A stretch of 64,000 nucleotides of DNA from Batrachochytrium dendrobatidis JAM81 (taxonomy: Eukaryota; Chytridiomycota; Chytridiomycetes; Rhizophydiales), in contig NW_006281108.1 of assembly GCF_000203795.2 (NCBI RefSeq), positions 315,868 to 379,867 of the forward strand. The letters are read 5' to 3'. The translations under genes and the position numbers were made by a program. Shown in pieces: positions 1 through 11,303 of the stretch. Position 1 is the stretch's first letter. The number at the start of each line of letters is the position of its first letter. The notes beneath the pieces were generated by a model. That model was not told where the DNA came from. It was given only the letters and a program-made list of their open reading frames with translations, and searched no databases.

Positions 1-1598
1 GACAGTTGAATAGCACGGAGCATGTATCAGTTGAGATTGGCTTTCAGAAAATGCAGTCGATTCAAGAACTACATAAGAGTTTTCAGTAGAAGGTGGAATA
101 ATCTCAATAGTTGGTGCTAGTGTATTGGGAGTTTTGACTCCGGTTGCATACATGGGCTCTGTCGTATAAGGAGTGGTGGGAGAACTAGGAAGAGAAGGCG
201 TGCCAAGATCGATTTCATCAGAGAGATGAAATTTTTTGAATTTGTTTTTAATGTCTTTTCGAAGATGCTGGCGAATGAGACCCGCAGCAGCTAACAATAT
301 AAAGGTGATGAAAAATGGGCATTAGACACCATGATTTCCAGCCAGCTTAAAAGCAAAACACTTACGAGGAATAATTTCAAGCGTATTGGCCTTGATTAAA
401 TTATCCAATAGTGGTGGAGGATCAGAATTAACCAAAACATTTTTTAGATCCAAAGTATTCTGATTCAAAACATCTGCTGTAGCCAGCTCAAAAAACGATC
501 GTGCAAAAGCCCACATGGACAAACCATCACCAATACAGTGATGGAATGTAAACACAATGTCAAAACAGGGCATGGTGCTAGCGGATTTTGCTCTTGTGTC
601 GTCAGTTTCAGACTTGGAATTTTCATTAGTGGAAACCAAAGTGTCATTAAAAGAAATACCCGCTCCTCGCCACTCTTTTGGGGCAGTCATGGCAATGCGC
701 CATAGCGGTTTGGTTTGACTTGTAACATCAAAATTGGTATTGATTTCGTCGTTAAGCGTCTGAAGCCAAGTAGTGGAATCAATACGATCAACAAAACGAA
801 GTGGAGGTTGAAGATCAGCAGCCCTGGTAGCAAGAAGATGAGCAGTTTGGGTTTCATAATCAACATATGAGCAAAGACGATAATGCTGAGCCTGTGCTAA
901 ACGAAGAAGATCGAGTATGCGATGCTCTGAAATATGTTTAGCTTGTGGTGGTAGACGCAAGTTACCATGAACAGCCATAATGACCTAGTAATAGATTGCA
1001 TTTTAAAAGGTTTGAAAATCACATGGCTAGATCAAAAGATGCTTTCAAGACAGCGTGAAGGGCATTAAGGAGGATCACGGTATCAAATCAATTTCAAATT
1101 TGATTAAGCTCGACCGATACGATATAGGAGCAAAGATGATATGAATACAAAGTTGAACAGGATATAGCGAGTATGAATTAGATTCAAACAGCACCATGAT
1201 GAGATGGTATTTAGACAGTCACCTACCTGGTTCTTATCCTTTGCGATATGATGAAAATGCTGCTCAACAATAGTAAGACCATTTGTAGGAAGCAGCGGTT
1301 TGAGTTTGCGTTTGGAGATTCCAGCAGCACCAGTAATGAGGCGTTGTAAGTTGGCATTGACAGGCTTTCCTGTGACACCAGAAGATGGAGCGGTAGTAGT
1401 GTTGAGTTCAGTAGTGTTAGTGGGAGGATGGTTCCTACCAAGAGAGTGGAATGTAGTTTTGGGATGATTATCAAGAGGCATATAAGATTGCTGATTGGTA
1501 GTGGTGGAAGTTATCATGGAAGCTGAGATGGAATTCTGAGCTGTATCTACACCTGTATCAGCAGGAGTTTGTTTCTGTGTAGTTTCAGATACATCCAT
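1..1598 (-). CDS. WS/DGAT-like acyltransferase paralog A (3' end outside window)
   Basis: Partial gene running off the left edge. Rebuilt exons on the minus strand are 1598-1227, 984-366 and 290-1; both introns have GT-AG ends and keep the frame. Exon 2 carries the acyltransferase signature HHCIGDG, the HHxxxDG active-site motif of the CoA-dependent acyltransferase superfamily (wax ester synthase/DGAT, condensation domains). The stretch LRLPPQ through RILDLLRLAQAQHYRL is nearly the same as in the divergent neighbour at 1977-4166, so the two are paralogs. The amino-terminal ~115 residues are low-complexity, rich in Ser/Thr/Asn. Expected role is transfer of an acyl chain from acyl-CoA to an alcohol or glycerol acceptor at the ER or lipid droplet; the acceptor cannot be told from sequence. 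Exon 3 is Pro/Ser/Thr-rich and its start (290) is the least certain junction. Confidence 0.75.
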
Positions 1599-1976
1599 AC
1601 AGTGTGATCAGTAGCTGTTAAACTATAAGAGTATATGAGGTAACAAGGTATGGTTTGAGTAATTCAAATCAGATGCTGACGATATCCAAGAAAACTTCAA
1701 ATAAACTCACAGCTGCTTATTGAAGGGCGATTGGCCAAATGCCGTATTTCGATTGCTATTAAACCAACAAGCAATTCATTATATCAAGTTGCTCGAGTCC
1801 ATCTTGCATGATTCTATTCGACATTGAATCTTGTCATTCGAAACAGTCTTTGAAACAATCCTTTCCAAAGTCGAACCATTTCATTACAATTGTGGTCACC
1901 ACTGCATCTTGGTGCTGATTAATACGTTCACCGTTTGTTATTGAAACCCATCTAGTCAACCCTGACCATCTCATTC
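1599..1976. other. Divergent intergenic region between acyltransferase paralogs
   Basis: These 378 bases separate two start codons facing away from each other, so both promoters of the paralogous acyltransferase genes must lie here. I see no additional ORF, repeat-family core or tRNA in it. Confidence 0.6.
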
Positions 1977-4166
1977 ATGGCATCATCACATCCTATTGTT
2001 GTCCCGACTTCTAAAAACTCTGATCATTCAGCAGTCAAGGGAACCTTGAGTCTTCCTAGTGTTTCTGAACAACTTTTTGATTCTGTCATGAGTACTATTT
2101 CGGGAGTAGTCTGTCCTGTTGATAAAGGGTTTGATGTCGGCAGTCTTGATGAGGATGACACTCGCAATATAACCAATACTGGCTTACCTAGCTCATCATC
2201 AAGTCATACGATCCACTCTCCAACCAGTCCAGTCACTCCATCGTCAGAGAATCAATCGGTACTTCAATCCACAGTCTCTTCTGATGCTTCACTTATCACC
2301 AGCACTAATCATCCGCAGCCTGTTAAAGGTGTCAATCCTTTTGTATTGAAAATGATTGCTGCTACTGCCAGTATGAACGGTAAAAAACATCAGTTGTTTG
2401 CAGACTCCAGTCTTGGTGCCATTGAGAGAGTTGTACACCAAACACCCGAAACTAGCGATCAAATGCTCATGTCGCTTTTCCTTCGACTCCGATTGCCTCC
2501 ACAAGTGAATCGTATCTCTGAACAGCGCATTCTGGATCTTATTAGATTGGCTCAAGCAAAACATTATCGATTGGCTTCATATATTGACCATACTACTTAT
2601 GATACGGTTTTATTTGGAAACAAGGCTGCTGATTTACCACTACTGAGTAGATTTGTGTCTTCAGATGATGGATCGGCACATGAGATTTGGCAGAGAGTTG
2701 TAACCGAAGAAATCAATTCCAAATTTGACTTGCGAGATCCAACAACTCCATTGTGGCGAGTAGCAATTGTTGGTACTGGAGCGATTGCTGGAAATGGTAT
2801 TCAACTTGTCCCCTCGTCTGAACAACCTGATTGTATTGGATCTTCAGTTGCAACATCATCCATAGTATTTGACTTGATATTCACCTTTCACCACTGTTTG
2901 GGCGATGGCTTGTCTATGTTGGCATTTGCACGAACTCTTCTTGCCGAATGCACTACGGCCAACTACAATGCCGAATCACTTCATCTTGACCAAGTATCCG
3001 TCGTGGCCAATCCTCCTGTTCTTTTGGACAATTATATTAAACCTTCGTTTTTTGGTATTGTTCCTGCTCTTGTTGTGCTTTTATTTACACATGGACCTTT
3101 TCAAAAGCTTCATAGATTTAAAGATCTCATTTCAGCATCGCAACCTTCAAAAGCATTGGCAAATTCACTTTCTCGTGCATCTATATCTTCAGATACCCCA
3201 CTCTTGTCTGATGAGACGGATGAAAACTTGCAAAGTCATGATATGGCAACACATGTTGATTCAGATGATATCACCACAAGCGATACCTCGTCAACCTGCG
3301 AGCCTCTTTCTTCAACTAAAAAAGAACTGGCTCATGATCGTCTGCGTACCAAAGTCAGATTTCTTCAGTATGACGCTGCATTTACCGCGAATCTAATTCA
3401 ATGCACCAGAACGACTAAAACAACGGTTGCAGCTGTACTGATTGTCAACGCGTTGGCTTGTGTACGAGCTGTCTTTGCTGATATAGCAAAGTCTACTGGC
3501 CAACCACTACCAAAACATCAGGGTTGGATAGCTACTACTAGTTTTCGACATTTAGTTCCTGAATCCATGCTGCTTTATGGTGCAGACAAACATACCGATC
3601 CAGCCACTATGCTATTTGGACTCTATGCGGGATCCATGTCCGAGTCATCTGTTGGGATAGACGATCATTACGAGTTTTGGGAACGATGTAGGAGAATAAA
3701 ACGGACACTTGGAGGAGGAAGTGGACACCTCGATGCAATACGAAGAATCAAGTTGTTAAACTGGATTTGGCGAACGCCTTGGATGTATCGTCGAGCCATA
3801 AACCGTATCCATTTTAAACAAATGTCGCAAGCCTATTCAGTTGAAGTCGCTAACCTTGGTGCATGGGAATATCCAACTGTAACCGAGTCAGGATCTACTG
3901 ATGGTATGAGTTCCAAAGAAATCCTAGAATGGTTTGGCGGAACATTAAGTGCTTCGTTTGAAGGATCTCGAGGGATATTTAATTTGGGCATCATTACTCT
4001 TGGAAAGAACATGTCGATTGCTGTTTCTTATGACTGCACAGTGGTTTCTGAAGATTGTGCCAAAACATTCATTGATTTGTTTGATAAAACACTAAAGGTC
4101 GCTTGTGAATCTATGGGCACGCAGATTCAACTGGGCAACATGCCTTGCTCGTGTAACGACGTGTAA
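1977..4166 (+). CDS. WS/DGAT-like acyltransferase paralog B
   Basis: Single-exon gene of 729 residues. The catalytic motif HHCLGDG lies at about residues 305-311, preceded by the typical PLWRVAIV strand (about 258-265), and the carboxy-terminal NLGIITLG / AVSYDC segment matches the end domain of wax-ester-synthase/DGAT proteins (DUF1298-like). A hydrophobic stretch (FFGIVPALVVLLF, about 358-370) follows the active-site half, as in membrane-associated members. The first ~110 residues and a ~80-residue insert after residue 390 are Ser/Thr-rich and probably disordered. Family knowledge: acyl-CoA:alcohol or diacylglycerol acyltransfer; the substrate is not predictable. It is divergent from paralog A, which has at least two introns where this gene has none. 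AATAAA-type signals follow the stop near 4221. Confidence 0.82.
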   Translation: MASSHPIVVPTSKNSDHSAVKGTLSLPSVSEQLFDSVMSTISGVVCPVDKGFDVGSLDEDDTRNITNTGLPSSSSSHTIHSPTSPVTPSSENQSVLQSTVSSDASLITSTNHPQPVKGVNPFVLKMIAATASMNGKKHQLFADSSLGAIERVVHQTPETSDQMLMSLFLRLRLPPQVNRISEQRILDLIRLAQAKHYRLASYIDHTTYDTVLFGNKAADLPLLSRFVSSDDGSAHEIWQRVVTEEINSKFDLRDPTTPLWRVAIVGTGAIAGNGIQLVPSSEQPDCIGSSVATSSIVFDLIFTFHHCLGDGLSMLAFARTLLAECTTANYNAESLHLDQVSVVANPPVLLDNYIKPSFFGIVPALVVLLFTHGPFQKLHRFKDLISASQPSKALANSLSRASISSDTPLLSDETDENLQSHDMATHVDSDDITTSDTSSTCEPLSSTKKELAHDRLRTKVRFLQYDAAFTANLIQCTRTTKTTVAAVLIVNALACVRAVFADIAKSTGQPLPKHQGWIATTSFRHLVPESMLLYGADKHTDPATMLFGLYAGSMSESSVGIDDHYEFWERCRRIKRTLGGGSGHLDAIRRIKLLNWIWRTPWMYRRAINRIHFKQMSQAYSVEVANLGAWEYPTVTESGSTDGMSSKEILEWFGGTLSASFEGSRGIFNLGIITLGKNMSIAVSYDCTVVSEDCAKTFIDLFDKTLKVACESMGTQIQLGNMPCSCNDV

Positions 4167-4305
4167 CTCTTCATACATGATTCCATGAGCTGCGCATGAT
4201 GATTTGGAAATACAAATTTAAATAAATTCATTATGGGTTTGTAATGGTTTTTAAATCGAGTTTTTTTTGGTGGATTTATTTTTGATAAATGATAGTTTAG
4301 ATTGA

Positions 4306-6175
4306 ATGAGTACTAAGCGAGCACTATACGACAAACTCTTGTCATCGTACCCAATAACTCTCAAGGCCACTAAATCCAAAGGCCGTCATTTCGTTGCCAA
4401 ATCTCAACTCCAACCAGGCACAACCGTATTAGTAGAATCACCCTGTGCATTCGTTCTTTTTAAAGACAATGCTCGGGATTACTGCAGTTATTGCATGAAA
4501 CGGTTTAATAGAATGACTGCTGCGACTCGACCTGCATCAACAGAAACCAGTCTATTTTCCCTCTCATCGCAATCAGATTCATCCAACACCTGCATTGTAT
4601 GCACAGACTGCAGGAACCAAACGTTTTGGTGTTCAGAATCATGCAAGAAAGCGGATCAAGCACATCAACTGATCTGTGCAGCCATTGTCGAGTTGCCTGG
4701 AATTGCTGGTATGCATTCAGTTGACTATGCTCTAGTTAGACTGATTGTGCAAGTGCTGGCCAACACGGCTGTTGAAGCCATATGGCAAATGGACAGTTCA
4801 TGTAGAGTCGAGTCAACACCCATGGCCTGTATTAGTGATCTACTATCACATCAGAAATCTTATCAAGGTCCATGGCTAAATGCAATAGATTGTGCTGCCG
4901 AGGATATTGCTGCTTGTTTGAGTCATTTGAAAATAAATGACTCTTTGAAGAGTAAACAAGAAATTATCAAACTAGCCTGTCGCATCAACTCCAACAGGTA
5001 AGAGGGTTAAACTGCTGGTATCTTGAAACAGCATTCTACATCTAAATCCAATGGATCGAGCTGATCCACTCACTTGACACGTACCAATCCATTGTATTTG
5101 CTAATACAACCTATTCTAAACCAACATTAGCCATGGAGTATATGATGCAACAGGAAACAAAAGTGGTGAAATTGGTGTTGGCATGTTTCCGTTTGTAGCA
5201 ATGCTGAACCATTCATGTGCACCAAACTGCGCATTTGTAACATCCCAATCAGGCCAGATGCTGGTACGCACATTGACACAGGTTTCTCCAGGCACTGAGT
5301 TGTGTGTCGGGTATATAGATCTTTTTACTCCAAGATGGGAACGTAGAGGGAAACTTCTCACTACTAAACTTTTTTGGTGCACATGTATTCGGTGTGGGCC
5401 TCGTGCTGAAGAAACTGTTGTTTTAACTACGCTGGATCCACCTACTATGGATCCAAATGTTGAAATGCACGAAAAATCGAATCTATGGCAAGAGCTGCAG
5501 TTGGATGGAGTGTTGTGTCTGTCGTGCAAATCATTGCTTGTTCCTACAATCGAAAATGGACAAGATATGGATGCAGATATACTTTTCAGGTGTTTGAGTA
5601 GCATCAAATTGATGGGCGACAATCCTTTAGACAAATGCGCCAATCCAACAATCTATTCAGTTCAAGATCGCCAATCTATTTTCGATCAACTTACAAAATA
5701 TATTGAATCAGCACAGGATCTAATCAAAATTGACCAGCTTGCATCTGCCAAATGCGAATATGAATCAGCTCTGGCTTTTGCATACCTTAAACTTCATCCA
5801 AACAACCACCAGTTTCTACCGCTCTACACGAACCTTGTTGAAATTTCAATGCGGTTATCACAGCTCGACTCTGCTATCAAGTACTCTAGATGTGCAGTTG
5901 ATCATCTTACGCAGTTGGTAGATTTGATTGGTGTTTCAAGACATATACCCGAACTGTCTGATCTAACGTGCAAGTATGCAGAAGTTTTGGAAATTGCAGC
6001 AGAGTGTATTCATGATGGTTTGACGATTGAAACGAATGCCAATGGTGAACAAATGAATGAGGCCAACCTGAGGGAGTTATCTGCGAAATGCTATACGCAA
6101 TGCCTCGAAAGTCGACTAGTATGTTATGGTGTAGATCATCCAAAAACCAAACTGATTCAACAAAAGCTGCTCTAG
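4306..6175 (+). CDS. SMYD-type SET/MYND domain protein
   Basis: Two exons, 4306-4997 and 5131-6175, giving 578 residues; the junction recreates a Ser codon and restores the frame. The amino-terminal SET half contains a MYND zinc finger (pattern CSYC ... CIVC ... CRNQTFWCSESC ... H-x3-C). After the junction comes the SET core GVGMFPFVAMLNHSCAPNC, with the invariant NHSC-x-PNC of SMYD proteins, then GYIDLFTPRWERR and a post-SET cysteine cluster (WCTCIRC). The carboxy-terminal ~200 residues look like a TPR-like helical array, as in SMYD2/SMYD3. Expected activity is S-adenosylmethionine-dependent lysine methylation of histone or non-histone targets; the target is unknown. A long Ser-rich insert splits the MYND finger after about residue 75. 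Confidence 0.88.
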
Positions 6176-6532
6176 TCAACTCATGGATCAACAGGATCTG
6201 ATCATCATCTTGATTTACCCACAAAACGCATTCAATAAATTCAGAATTTACTATTGCTAATCTTTTGAAACAAATGATTTTCATTGCTGTATTCACGTAA
6301 CATGACTACTTGTTCTATATCTTGCAAACTTTTCTTTGGAATACAACGATTGTATAATAGAGTCAAATTATAAACAACTGTTTTTTCCAAGTCAATCACC
6401 AAACGATCAGTCAATGAACGAGTCTAAAACATTGTTCAGTGCATTAATCATTTTATAAAACTCTTGTAATTGACACTTTTATTTCGTGTTTCATTTGACG
6501 TGAATACAATTGTAAAAAAAGAATCTAGCAGA
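6176..6532. other. Intergenic region holding a MITE-like element
   Basis: The stretch between the SET/MYND stop and the PUS10 start holds no gene. Most of it is the inverted-repeat element annotated at 6283-6516, whose right end finishes only 16 bases before the PUS10 start codon. Confidence 0.7.
6283..6516. mobile_element. MITE-like inverted-repeat element 1
   Basis: Left end reads GCTGTATTCACGTAAC and right end TTTGACGTGAATACAATTGT followed by AAA, i.e. the same core in opposite orientation, about 234 bases apart. The right end extends into a conserved subterminal stretch (TTTCGTGTTTCATTT) shared with the copies at 18634 and 32672. No ORF inside. A target-site duplication could not be fixed. 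The left end is degenerate in its outer six bases. Confidence 0.6.
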
Positions 6533-8999
6533 ATGACGACACTAGCAGCCTTGTTCAAGTCATCCTTACCATCAGAAACCCTATCCAGCCTTCAAAAAGC
6601 ACCTGCGATCAATGACCAGATCATCACCTTGCTTTTGGACAACAAATGCTGCTTTCGATGTGTTCTTCGGTTTCTTGGAGACCGGCAATCCAAAACACAT
6701 CAAATCATGCCAATGCATACACTTCCAGCTACAGTGAATGATTCAAATGCCGCACTGACTCGTCGCACTGCTATTGCCATGGAAGGTATAGGTGCTGTGT
6801 TTACTGCCCATACCTGCACCGACACTGAGAAAGATGCCCAACCTGTCGAAACCATGACTTCACCATTGCGTGTACAAGGTACTTTTCAAAGTTGGTATGA
6901 ATCCATAATCGGCTCTTCATTCCAACTCAGTTATGTGAATCGTATCTATGGATCGATCCTGTGTTGATAATACTCTTGTGTTGCTTGGTTTAGGTATTCC
7001 AAAATGTGTTTGTCCAGCTTGTCTTGGGCTGCTTCAGATCGACTATAGCAGTTTAGCGACACAGGCTTATCAAAAGTATCTCAATAAGCCTTATATTCGA
7101 AATGAAATGACATTTTCTGTCTCAAATCGTATGCCTCCGCAGTTATCTATCAGGCAGAGATCGATTTCTCTTATGATTGAGAAAATGCTCGCATCAATGT
7201 AAATCCAAATGCATGTTTACACGAATGCGTAGATAGGAGTGCAAGATGTATTAACAGTTGGATGTAAAACAGTAGCAGTACTACAAGTGACGAGAAAATC
7301 GATATACCAACACCTATCGAGGTCAAGGAAATTTTTAAAAGTCTGATATGCGCTTCGTTTTCTCAAGAATCTGGTATGGTTTACGACGTCGAGGTAAGAG
7401 TATATTAAAATCTATACTATCCAGACATACTGTGGTCAAAGATTGCATTTGCATGAATATTTCAAGTGCTAATATGCGAATAACTCGTGTCGTGTAGAGT
7501 AAACTTTCACTGCAGTTGCATTTGGAACATCCAGCGACTGCCACTGATTTTATGTTTCTGACCAAGATTCCTCATGCAAAATTCAATGTCAAGACAACCA
7601 AACGAAAGGTAATTGAACTTTAAACCGGCATATGAAAACAATCCAATGTTTTTTTGTACTTACAATATATACTTGACTAGGGCGTCATGATATATGCTGG
7701 TGCATCTATTGAAAAAATTGCCAAAGCGGTTGCATTGGCCAAATATGAAGACTTTTATGCGTGAGCCATTTGTATTGATGTGATATTTTATGCAGCTGTT
7801 TGACTATATTTAAAAAATGAAACTAACTCTGATCTCCATTGTTGACTTGATTAGTCATGAACAGATTCCTCTTTCAGCAGTGGATCAGCTGCCCAGCATC
7901 TCCAATCTTGATTTCAATCATTCACAAATCTACATTGCAGGTATATTGTTTTGCTTATTTGTGAGACTTATACATGGTCGTATCATTTGGAACCAAAAAC
8001 TGTGCAACGTTATACAATACAAGGCTTACGCATTGCATTTTACACGCAACTCTATAACTAGGTAGATACTGCAAGCTTCAGCGTGGAATTTCCAACTCTC
8101 CATGGATAATTGGAGGAAAACGATTGACAGAACATTCTGTTGAGGAACTTGTTGGAAGCCATATCGATCTTTTTTTTGGTGTTTCAGGTGAGTTTTCACA
8201 CGGTTTAATGGATACACTATCGAGCCATGTATGGTTTAGCTTGTATTGATCTATTTGGTCTGTAGAGCATAAATTTTCGTCTGCTGGTCGCGAGGATGGA
8301 GACGTGCTTATGCTTGGTACTGGACGGCCGTTTTATTACGAGTTGATTAATCCGTATAGATGTGTTGCAACCGAGTCTGAGCTGGCCACTCTGCAACGTA
8401 AAATCAATGATAGCAACAAAGACATGGTATCTGTACGTGACGTGCAAATTGTAACTCGGTAAGGAATCAAGGTTTAAAAACACATATTTGGTGATTTGAT
8501 AAATGTGTATTCATCATGTCATTCTATGATAATTTGGGTAATGGGGCTGGGCTCATGTTATATTAGAGAATCAACTTCAATCATGAAAGACTCTGCTTCG
8601 AGTAAATCTAAATCATACAGCTGTGTAGTCGAGTTTTCCAAACCAGTGTCCATGTTTATTTTGGATGAAATTGCCAAACGAACCGATATTGCCGTGGCAC
8701 AAAAGAATCCGACGCGTGTGCCTCGTCGAGCAGATCTTTTGCGACACAAGATGATCGAAACCATTGAATTTGTGCCTATTGAAATGAGTCTCATGGAAGA
8801 TGACTCAGAGGGAGTAAAAACTGTTCGAGTGAATATGAAGACTTCAGCTGGTACGTATGTCAAAGAGTTTGTTCACGGAGATAATGGACGGACTGAACCG
8901 TGTTTGGCATCGTTGGTTGGAGTTGAATCTGCAAAAGTGATTGAATTGGATGTGCTGGAAATTCATTTGAGTTGGCCTCCAGCCAAACATAGAGAATAA
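6533..8999 (+). CDS. PUS10: tRNA pseudouridine synthase Pus10
   Basis: Nine exons (6533-6878, 6994-7198, 7273-7393, 7498-7608, 7681-7760, 7855-7940, 8062-8187, 8266-8458, 8567-8999) join in frame to 566 residues. The amino terminus has the Pus10 zinc-binding type segment CCFRCVLRFLG and a second pair CVCPAC. The catalytic domain shows RYCKLQRGISNSPWIIGG, then AGREDGDVLMLGTGRPF, the motif that carries the catalytic Asp of Pus10, and the closing KTSAGTYVKEFVHGDNGRT segment typical of the family. Pus10 makes pseudouridine at positions 54/55 of tRNA in archaea and animals; most Dikarya lack it, so its presence fits an early-diverging fungus. Start 6533 was chosen because it is the first ATG after the repeat element; an in-frame upstream codon at 6470 is not ATG. 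Confidence 0.93.
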
Positions 9000-9427
9000 A
9001 CAAAGACCAAACGTTGCGAATGCGTTTATTGAAATTTGGTTTGCTCTCAGTGTATTTAAACTTTTGTTAATACATGCTGCTGACTTATTCGAGTAGCTGC
9101 TAGACAATCCTGAAATGCTACCTGGGATCGCTTTGCAAGTGGCTGTCTGCTGATTTGAATGACAAGAGCCTCTATCGCTCGTGTTTCCTTACCGCAGGTT
9201 GTTTAGCAAACAGCCTTCCAAAACTCTCGTTGATTTTCAAACGGATGCGCACATAGGTGGTGGAGTCACAAAAGTAGCCGAAACAGCCGAAACAACACAC
9301 TCGTGGTTGATGAATTTCATGCAAGTATCTGCAAACACATGATACACACCAATGATGATGACTGCTGACATTCTTTTTATCTTTGCATTTTCATCTTCTT
9401 TATACCAACCCAACGTGATCTTACCAG
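9000..9427. other. Intergenic region, no gene seen
   Basis: Contains only short ORFs with no family resemblance. It provides the PUS10 3' flank and the promoter of the EXORDIUM-like gene. Confidence 0.5.
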
Positions 9428-10420
9428 ATGGTTGTAGCAATCACTGCAGTTAGAATACTACTATGGAGTGCATTGTTTTGGGTTGTCCAGACCCGTGCCC
9501 ATCGTAAACCCAGATTCAGTAAGAACATCACCTACGAACTTGGAGCACCAGTGATCACTAATCAAGTCGATGTATACTGTGAGTCTTGCCAACATTTGCT
9601 GTAATGACGAGTCATGATAGTGTGGTTGTGCTAAATCATTTTGTTTTTGGGTTTAGACATCTATTACGGAAACTGGACTCCAAGCCAAAAAGCTTTGGTG
9701 GAGGACTTTACTAATGGACTCGGAGCATCCTCATGGTGGGGCATCATGACCAAATACTATTATCAGGCAACAGCATCGTCAGTCAAAATCCCAATCAAGG
9801 GATCGGTATCGTTAAGTGGAGCTGTAGCCGACCCAAACTACACTTTGGGTAGGTCACTCTCTGGTTCGGCACTCACAAACATAATCTATTCATACACTTC
9901 TACCGGTCGCCTTCCACTCAATACTCAAACGGGTGTTTACTTTGTCCTTACAAGCAGTGACGTAAATGTATCTCATGTCGACACGGCTCAAGGAGACACT
10001 GAAGTATTTTGTGAGGATTATTGTGGATTTCATAATACTGCTCGACTGCAGTCGGGTGATGTAATAAACTATGGACATACAGGGGATGCGACACATTGTC
10101 CAGGAAATGGATGCACACCTGCAATGAACCTGCAGGCATCCCCTAATGGTGATATAGGAGTCGATGCAGCAGTGTCAGTGATTGCCCACGAGCTTGCTGA
10201 AGCAGTATCAAATCCTGATCCAATGGGCAGTAGAGCTTGGCAAGATATGCTGTCGGCAGAGAATGGTGACAAGTGTGCGTTTGTATTTGGAGAAACCTCG
10301 ACCAATGCCAATGGAGCTAGCTATAATATGGGCTGGGGTCAACGCAAGTTCTTGGTGCAGCAAAACTGGGATCCAGAAGTTCAAGCTTGTGTTTCTGGAT
10401 ACGATCGCAATCTGAGGTGA
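9428..10420 (+). CDS. Secreted EXORDIUM/PHI-1-like protein
   Basis: Two exons, 9428-9578 and 9657-10420, 304 residues. The first 24 residues (MVVAITAVRILLWSALFWVV then Q-T-R-A) form a likely signal peptide. The body shows the EXORDIUM (phosphate-induced protein 1) layout: YYGNWTPSQKALVEDFTNGL, SSWWGIMTKYY, YFVLTSSDVNVS, FCEDYCGFHNT and a carboxy-terminal Cys. A segment AHELAEAVSNPDP sits where related non-plant members have a His-Glu motif. In plants the family is apoplastic and linked to growth and sugar responses; the biochemical activity is unknown. Homologs occur in bacteria, oomycetes and some fungi. Secretion to wall or medium is inferred from the signal peptide. Codon use does not look unlike its neighbours. 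Confidence 0.8.
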
Positions 10421-10576
10421 TCAAGCCATGACAAGCACGGCTAAACTCGTTCCATTTGTTTTGTGGATAAGACTGTATTGCAAGACAGTACAGATTTAAA
10501 CTATTCCATGTACAATATTTTTTTGAACAATATACTTTATTGAAGACTATTTGATACTACTAGCCTGGCGTAGAAT

Positions 10577-11097
10577 TCAAACTTTAGATTGAGCTAGTTG
10601 AAAGATTGCCTCAACTGCATCATTTGTGGTGGAAGTCGGAGTTTCTTGTCTAAACATCAACTACAATTAGTTCAATTCACTAGAAAACACTGTACTCCAT
10701 GCTTACCTCGATGGTTTATGCTATACAAGAAATTGGCGAGCACATTTGCCTCGTCAATCTCATGTTGGTGAAAATGGTTTGCGACTGCATCCACCAATGC
10801 ATCACGCTCAGTTTGCACTGGATGGTTTATATCGTTTATATTTACCAGTTTAGCAGATTTACTAGGTCTTCCGCGCGGTCGTTTGGCATGTAAAACTGGG
10901 ATGGGTGTTGATGCGCTGCGAATGTGTGAGTGGGCACTAATGGGACTTGCTCGAAGGGATGATGCTGCCTGGAGCAGATTAGAATCAAAATCAAATATCT
11001 TTCCGTACTTTAATAGCGAATGATCGCTTAGTAGTGAAAAATCGAGACTAGGATAAGTGGGGTTTTCAGATACAGGCTTGATTAAAGTATTAGTCAT
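10577..11097 (-). CDS. Small AT-hook protein, unknown function
   Basis: Two exons on the minus strand, 11097-10707 and 10644-10577, 152 residues. A clear AT-hook, KRPRGRPSKSAK, lies near residue 72, so minor-groove DNA binding and a nuclear location are likely. The carboxy half is helical (ERDALVDAVANHFHQHEIDE, then ANVLANFLYSINHR). For the second exon I used the AG at 10645-10646, which gives a clean reading and stop; the AG five bases upstream leads to a different tail and would be an alternative acceptor. An upstream in-frame ATG at 11163 would add 22 residues with a VPVPAPVP repeat; start 11097 is preferred because that repeat is low-complexity DNA. I do not recognise the family beyond the AT-hook. 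Confidence 0.55.
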
Positions 11098-11303
11098 GGC
11101 TATACTAGTAGTATAAATGTAGAATGGAACTGGAGCTGGAACTGGAACTGGGATAAAATACATTTTTTCAAAGGGTCAAGTGATTGGCGACACCAATTGG
11201 TGTGTATGGAGTTCGTCATGCACTCGACACATGAAAAGTTTGTGCCAAGCAAGCCATTCGTACCACACGAAATGCCATCCATACCATTCTCAATGTGCTT
11301 ACT

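Noticed and set aside
7444..7470. TTTGCATGAATAT in a PUS10 intron
   Set aside because: Too few matches to the repeat-family core and no CTGTAAA half.
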